The position numbers were made by a program, and so were the translations under genes. A stretch of 9,784 bases of DNA from Flavobacteriaceae bacterium (GTDB lineage Bacteria > Bacteroidota > Bacteroidia > Flavobacteriales > Flavobacteriaceae). The DNA lies in contig DQCR01000038.1 of assembly GCA_003533785.1 (NCBI GenBank), positions 8,041-17,824 on the forward strand, written 5' to 3'. This document shows, one piece after another, positions 6,863 through 9,784 of the stretch. The stretch's first letter is position 1. The number at the start of each line of letters is the position of its first letter. Under the pieces are notes generated by a model. The model was not told where the DNA came from, did not search any database, and saw nothing but the letters and a program-made list of their open reading frames with translations.

Positions 6863-8167
6863 ATGAGTACGATAGTTGCCATTGTCGGAAGACCCAATGT
6901 GGGTAAATCCACCTTCTTCAATCGAATGATCCAAAAGCGAGAAGCGATTGTGGACGCCATTAGTGGGGTAACTCGTGATCGACACTATGGGAAGTCCGAT
7001 TGGAATGGCACAGAATTCACCTTGATCGACACCGGAGGCTATGTGGAAGGGAGCGATGATATTTTTCAAAAAGAAATTGACCGGCAAGTGAATCTAGCCC
7101 TCGAGGAAGCCGATGCTATTTTATTCATGGTCGACGTAGAAGCGGGAGTGACAGGAATGGATGAAACGGTGGCCCAGCTGCTGCGCAGAACTGCCAAACC
7201 TGTTTTTGTTGTCGTGAATAAAGCCGATAATGGGAAGCGTGTAGAAGATGCCTCAGAGTTTTATTCCCTAGGTTTTGAATGGTTATATCCCATCTCCAGT
7301 ATCAATGGAAGTGGAAGTGGAGAATTGCTAGATGCTTTGGTAAAACAGCTTCCTGCCCAGGGTGAACCAGAAGACGACGGACTCCCTAGATTCGCAGTTG
7401 TGGGTCGACCCAATGCAGGAAAATCTTCCATAATAAACGCTCTCGTGGGCGAAGAACGATACATTGTAACCGATGTTGCTGGAACAACCAGAGACAGTAT
7501 CGATACCCGTTACAACCGATATGGATTTGATTTTTTTCTGGTAGATACGGCTGGGATTCGGAGAAAAGCAAAGGTGAAAGAAGACATCGAGTTTTATTCG
7601 GTGATGCGTTCCATTCGAGCTATAGAAAATAGCGATGTGTGTCTATTGGTGGTGGACGCAACGAGAGGTTTTGATGGACAGGTTCAAAATATTTTTTGGT
7701 TGGCGCATCGCAATCAAAAAGGCATTGTTATTCTTGTTAACAAATGGGACTTGATAGAAAAACAAACAGGATCGACCAAGCAAATTGAAGCGAACATTCG
7801 AAAGCAACTCGAACCCTTTACAGATGTTCCCATTGTATTTGTATCGGCCACTACAAAACAACGAATATTTAAAGCTCTAGAAACGGCTGTGGCTGTGTAC
7901 GAAAACCGGTCACGGAAAGTGGTCACGAGAAAGTTTAACGATGTCATGCTACCCATCATCGAAAAGACGCCCCCTCCTTCATTGAAAGGGAAATACGTCA
8001 AGATAAAGTTCTGTATGCAATTGCCTACGCCTTTCCCTTCCTTTGCATTTTTCTGTAACCTTCCGCAATACGTTAAAGACCCCTATCGAAGATTCATCGA
8101 AAATCAACTCCGAGAACAGTATAACTTTACGGGAGTTCCCATAAAAATATTTTTTAGGAAAAAATAG
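6863..8167 (+). CDS. der: GTPase Der (EngA), ribosome 50S assembly factor
   Basis: Der is an essential double GTPase needed for 50S ribosomal subunit maturation. The 434 residues show two tandem G domains and a C-terminal KH-like domain. Domain 1 has G1 GRPNVGKS (9-16), the switch Thr T37, G3 DTGG (56-59) and G4 NKAD (119-122). Domain 2 has G1 GRPNAGKS (181-188), the switch GTTRD (207-211), G3 DTAG (228-231), G4 NKWD (293-296) and G5 SAT (328-330). The KH-like part is about 350-434, ending in the basic tail FFRKK. The acidic linker GEPEDDG (167-173) joins the G domains. All nucleotide-binding residues are intact. The ATG places G1 at the family-typical position. The 3' end is only five bases from the end of the convergent MerR gene, and no terminator hairpin is visible there. 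Confidence 0.98.
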   Translation: MSTIVAIVGRPNVGKSTFFNRMIQKREAIVDAISGVTRDRHYGKSDWNGTEFTLIDTGGYVEGSDDIFQKEIDRQVNLALEEADAILFMVDVEAGVTGMDETVAQLLRRTAKPVFVVVNKADNGKRVEDASEFYSLGFEWLYPISSINGSGSGELLDALVKQLPAQGEPEDDGLPRFAVVGRPNAGKSSIINALVGEERYIVTDVAGTTRDSIDTRYNRYGFDFFLVDTAGIRRKAKVKEDIEFYSVMRSIRAIENSDVCLLVVDATRGFDGQVQNIFWLAHRNQKGIVILVNKWDLIEKQTGSTKQIEANIRKQLEPFTDVPIVFVSATTKQRIFKALETAVAVYENRSRKVVTRKFNDVMLPIIEKTPPPSLKGKYVKIKFCMQLPTPFPSFAFFCNLPQYVKDPYRRFIENQLREQYNFTGVPIKIFFRKK

Positions 8168-8172
8168 GGGTT

Positions 8173-8499
8173 TTAGAGCTGATCGCGAAAGCGTTCCAGA
8201 TCTGCTTTGAGTTTTTGAAGCTTTTCCAAAAGCACAGTTTTTGGATCGTCTTGTGACTGCATCTTGAGTTGCTTTTTGGCACCGTCTATTGTCAATCCTT
8301 TTTCTTTTACCAGATGATAGACAAGTTGGATGCTTTTGACATCCTCTGGCGTATATTTTCGAATTCCACTTTGTTTTTTCTTGGGCTTGATTTGATCGAA
8401 TTCTTTTTCCCAAAAGCGCAACAAGGAAGTATTGACTCCAAAAGCCTTGGCAACTTCTCCAATGGAATAGTACCGTTTTTCAGGCAGGTCAATATGCAT
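8173..8499 (-). CDS. Short MerR-family transcriptional regulator
   Basis: This 108-residue DNA-binding protein is a minimal MerR type. The helix-turn-helix is YYSIGEVAKAFGVNTSLLRFWEKEF (10-34). The wing and the motif RKYTPEDV follow at 47-54, then VYHLVKEKGLTIDGAKKQL (60-78). A short amphipathic helix at 86-106 is likely to be the dimerising antiparallel coiled coil. There is no effector-binding domain and no cysteine at all, so metal or thiol sensing like MerR or CueR is excluded. Its ATG overlaps the stop of the M23 peptidase gene as TAATG, which predicts translational coupling and shared transcription. It may act on the M23/alaS divergent promoter region or elsewhere; the sequence does not say. 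The gene runs convergent to der. Confidence 0.92.
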   Translation of the reverse strand: MHIDLPEKRYYSIGEVAKAFGVNTSLLRFWEKEFDQIKPKKKQSGIRKYTPEDVKSIQLVYHLVKEKGLTIDGAKKQLKMQSQDDPKTVLLEKLQKLKADLERFRDQL

Positions 8500-9476
8500 T
8501 AGTCTAGGGATTGATTCTCTTGGGAAGCTTGGTTGAGCAGTTTATCGAATTCTGCTGCAGACAATTGACCGTAGTAGAAATTCAATGGGTTGATTTTCCG
8601 TCCGTCTTTGAGTATTTCATAGTGTAGGTGGGGACCAACGGATCTTCCTGTGCTTCCAACATAACCAATGATATCCCCCCGCTTTACCTTTTGTCCTCTT
8701 TTGACATTGTATTTATTTAAGTGGGCATACAAACTTACATAGCCAAACCCATGATCAATGCGTATGTGTTTTCCGTATCCAGCGGATCGGTTGTCTGCTC
8801 GCTTCACGACGCCATTTCCAGAAGCATAAATGGGGGTTCCTCGCGAGGCAGTGAAGTCCATCCCATAATGCATTTTCCTTTTTTTGGTAAACGGATCGGT
8901 TCGGTAGCCATATCCTGAAGCCATACGAATCAAATCCTCATTACGTACTGGCTGGATAGAAGGAATGGCTTCCAGCAAATCTTCTTTGTCTTTGGCCAAT
9001 TCTTCAATTTCTGCGAGAGATTGGGACTGAACAACAATTTGTTTGGTAAGTACGTCAATCCGTTTTGTGGTATTCACTATCAAATCGGAATTGTCAAATC
9101 CTTCCAATTCTTTATAACGGTTGACCCCTCCAAAACCAACGCGGCGTTGTGCTTCAGGGATCGGACTGGCCTCAAAATAGACTCGGTAGAGGTTGTTGTC
9201 TCGATCTTCTACATTTTCAAGTACCGATTCGATTTGCATGAGGCGACGATTCAGAATATCAAATTGGAGTTCGTAGTTGTTTAACTCTCTTTGTTGTACA
9301 ATTTCAGTAGGGGTACTCAACCAAGAGGTATTCAGCAGGATAAATAGAAGGATAGCTCCAAAGATGGTTGAGGAAACTAGAAAAAGAAGAAAATTTGAGA
9401 TACGAAGTGGGGTCGAATTCTCAATCGGAAGGTAAGAAAGCGTTTTTGGATCGTAGTAATACTTTACTTTAGGCAT
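8499..9476 (-). CDS. Membrane-anchored M23 (LytM-type) peptidoglycan endopeptidase
   Basis: This 325-residue zinc metallopeptidase probably cuts peptidoglycan cross-bridges in the periplasm. A short cytoplasmic N-terminus (MPKVKYYYDPKTLSYLP) precedes one membrane helix at about 28-49. Two helical, probably coiled-coil stretches lie at about 60-95 and 130-170. The M23 domain covers about 185-300. Zinc ligands H203 and D207 (HYGMD) and H285, plus catalytic H252 (YAHL) and H283 (HLH), are all present, so it should be an active enzyme rather than an activator like EnvC. The start at 9476 is preferred over an in-frame ATG at 9557. The upstream 27 residues look non-homologous and span a candidate promoter, and related Bacteroidota proteins, as I recall, begin at the xKVKYYYDP motif. 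It is coupled to the MerR gene and divergent from alaS. Confidence 0.94.
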   Translation of the reverse strand: MPKVKYYYDPKTLSYLPIENSTPLRISNFLLFLVSSTIFGAILLFILLNTSWLSTPTEIVQQRELNNYELQFDILNRRLMQIESVLENVEDRDNNLYRVYFEASPIPEAQRRVGFGGVNRYKELEGFDNSDLIVNTTKRIDVLTKQIVVQSQSLAEIEELAKDKEDLLEAIPSIQPVRNEDLIRMASGYGYRTDPFTKKRKMHYGMDFTASRGTPIYASGNGVVKRADNRSAGYGKHIRIDHGFGYVSLYAHLNKYNVKRGQKVKRGDIIGYVGSTGRSVGPHLHYEILKDGRKINPLNFYYGQLSAAEFDKLLNQASQENQSLD

Positions 9477-9506
9477 GAGGTGTCTGTTCCCGTTGGATAA
9501 GTTCCA

Positions 9507-9514
9507 CAAATATA
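9507..9514 (-). promoter_or_regulatory. Candidate -7 box of the M23-MerR unit
   Basis: The minus strand reads TATATTTG, an exact TAnnTTTG match, 30 bases before the preferred M23 start. An AT-rich stretch with six T precedes it, but no proper TTG lies at -33. Its position inside the possible N-terminal extension favours the start at 9476. Confidence 0.45.
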
Positions 9515-9573
9515 AAAAAATTTCTGCCTTGAATTTGAAAACCAATGCGGTAGGCAATTCTATTGATATCCGT

Positions 9574-9581
9574 TACCTTTG
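9574..9581 (+). promoter_or_regulatory. Candidate -7 box of alaS
   Basis: TACCTTTG matches TAnnTTTG exactly and lies 26 bases before the alaS ATG. No TTG is found about 20 bases upstream. It is back to back with the M23 -7 box about 60 bases away, giving a compact divergent promoter region (9477-9607). No T-box or other leader structure is visible. Confidence 0.45.
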
Positions 9582-9607
9582 CAGCATTCAAATTAAACTA
9601 ATACGCC

Positions 9608-9784
9608 ATGAAGTCTGAAGAGATCCGGCAAAAATTTCTCGATTTTTTTGAATCCAAGCAACACCAGATTGTTCCTTCTGCCCCTATGGTTATTAAAAAT
9701 GACCCAAGTCTACTGTTTACTAATGCTGGAATGAATCAATTCAAGGCCTTTTTTCTAGGGCAATCCTCTCCAGAAAGCCTTCGC
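9608..9784 (+). CDS. alaS: Alanyl-tRNA synthetase, N-terminal part (cut by the window end)
   Basis: Alanyl-tRNA synthetase charges tRNA-Ala in the cytoplasm. Only the first 59 codons are present and the frame is open to the last base. The fragment begins [14 protein letters not shown] and contains the highly conserved start of the class II aminoacylation domain, including [10 protein letters not shown] (19-28), [15 protein letters not shown] (32-46) and FFLGQ (48-52). These are diagnostic for AlaRS. The full enzyme is usually about 870 residues, so the editing and C-terminal domains lie outside. The ATG is the first possible start after the candidate -7 box and fits the family N-terminus. Confidence 0.96.
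   Translation, partial: MKSEEIRQKFLDFFESKQHQIVPSAPMVIKNDPSLLFTNAGMNQFKAFFLGQSSPESLR

Noticed and set aside
8181..8195. CGC-GAAA-GCG mini-hairpin near the end of the MerR gene as a der terminator.
   Set aside because: The stem is only three or four pairs, lies inside MerR codons and has no T-run after it on the plus strand.
7979..8413. A 144-codon open frame on the minus strand across the 3' ends of der and the MerR gene.
   Set aside because: It overlaps two clearly real genes, has a basic low-complexity translation without recognisable domains, and lacks a promoter; it is a shadow frame.
9477..9557. A 27-residue N-terminal extension of the M23 peptidase starting at ATG 9557.
   Set aside because: It covers the candidate promoter and does not resemble the protein family, whose N-terminus begins at the KVKYYYDP motif.

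Overview
The window reads as a chromosomal segment of a Bacteroidota bacterium, most likely a flavobacterium-like lineage. No gene has a convincing Shine-Dalgarno sequence. Several starts are preceded by the Bacteroidota -7 box TAnnTTTG, and the proteins (era, der, the MPKVKYYYDP-type M23 peptidase, the small MerR protein, the Tat-exported Gfo/Idh/MocA protein) have the character of that phylum. Genus cannot be set from the sequence alone. Most genes are housekeeping or common accessory genes. I found no CRISPR array, IS element, phage gene, toxin-antitoxin pair or defence system, and nothing I could honestly present as a new multi-gene system.

Left part (1-4159): a complete SulP/SLC26 anion transporter (60-1895, +) with a C-terminal STAS domain and an acidic insertion after its fifth membrane segment, closed by a strong intrinsic terminator. 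Next is a small secreted protein of unknown function (1969-2361, +). It runs tail-to-tail, with a 15-base overlap, into a cytoplasmic GH13 oligo-1,6-glucosidase/alpha-glucosidase (2347-3999, -).

Middle (4160-5914): a Tat-signal Gfo/Idh/MocA oxidoreductase (4160-5611, -). An 11-bp inverted repeat flanks its probable -7 box. Upstream lies the initiator tRNA-fMet gene (5770-5842, -), with a recognisable -33/-7 promoter on one side and a terminator hairpin on the other. A compact divergent spacer then leads to era.

Right part (5915-9784): the GTPase pair era and der (+), both acting in ribosome assembly. Der ends five bases from the end of a convergent two-gene unit: a membrane-anchored M23 peptidoglycan endopeptidase coupled by TAATG to a short MerR-type regulator (both -). 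The M23 gene is divergent from alaS, whose first 59 codons end the window. Translation functions (tRNA-fMet, Era, Der, AlaRS) therefore cluster here, with one cell-wall enzyme and its co-transcribed regulator between them.

The items most worth a second look are the insertion and BicA-like ion site in the SulP protein, the GTG or possibly leaderless start of era, the M23-MerR coupling, the inverted repeat upstream of the oxidoreductase, and the unknown secreted protein.
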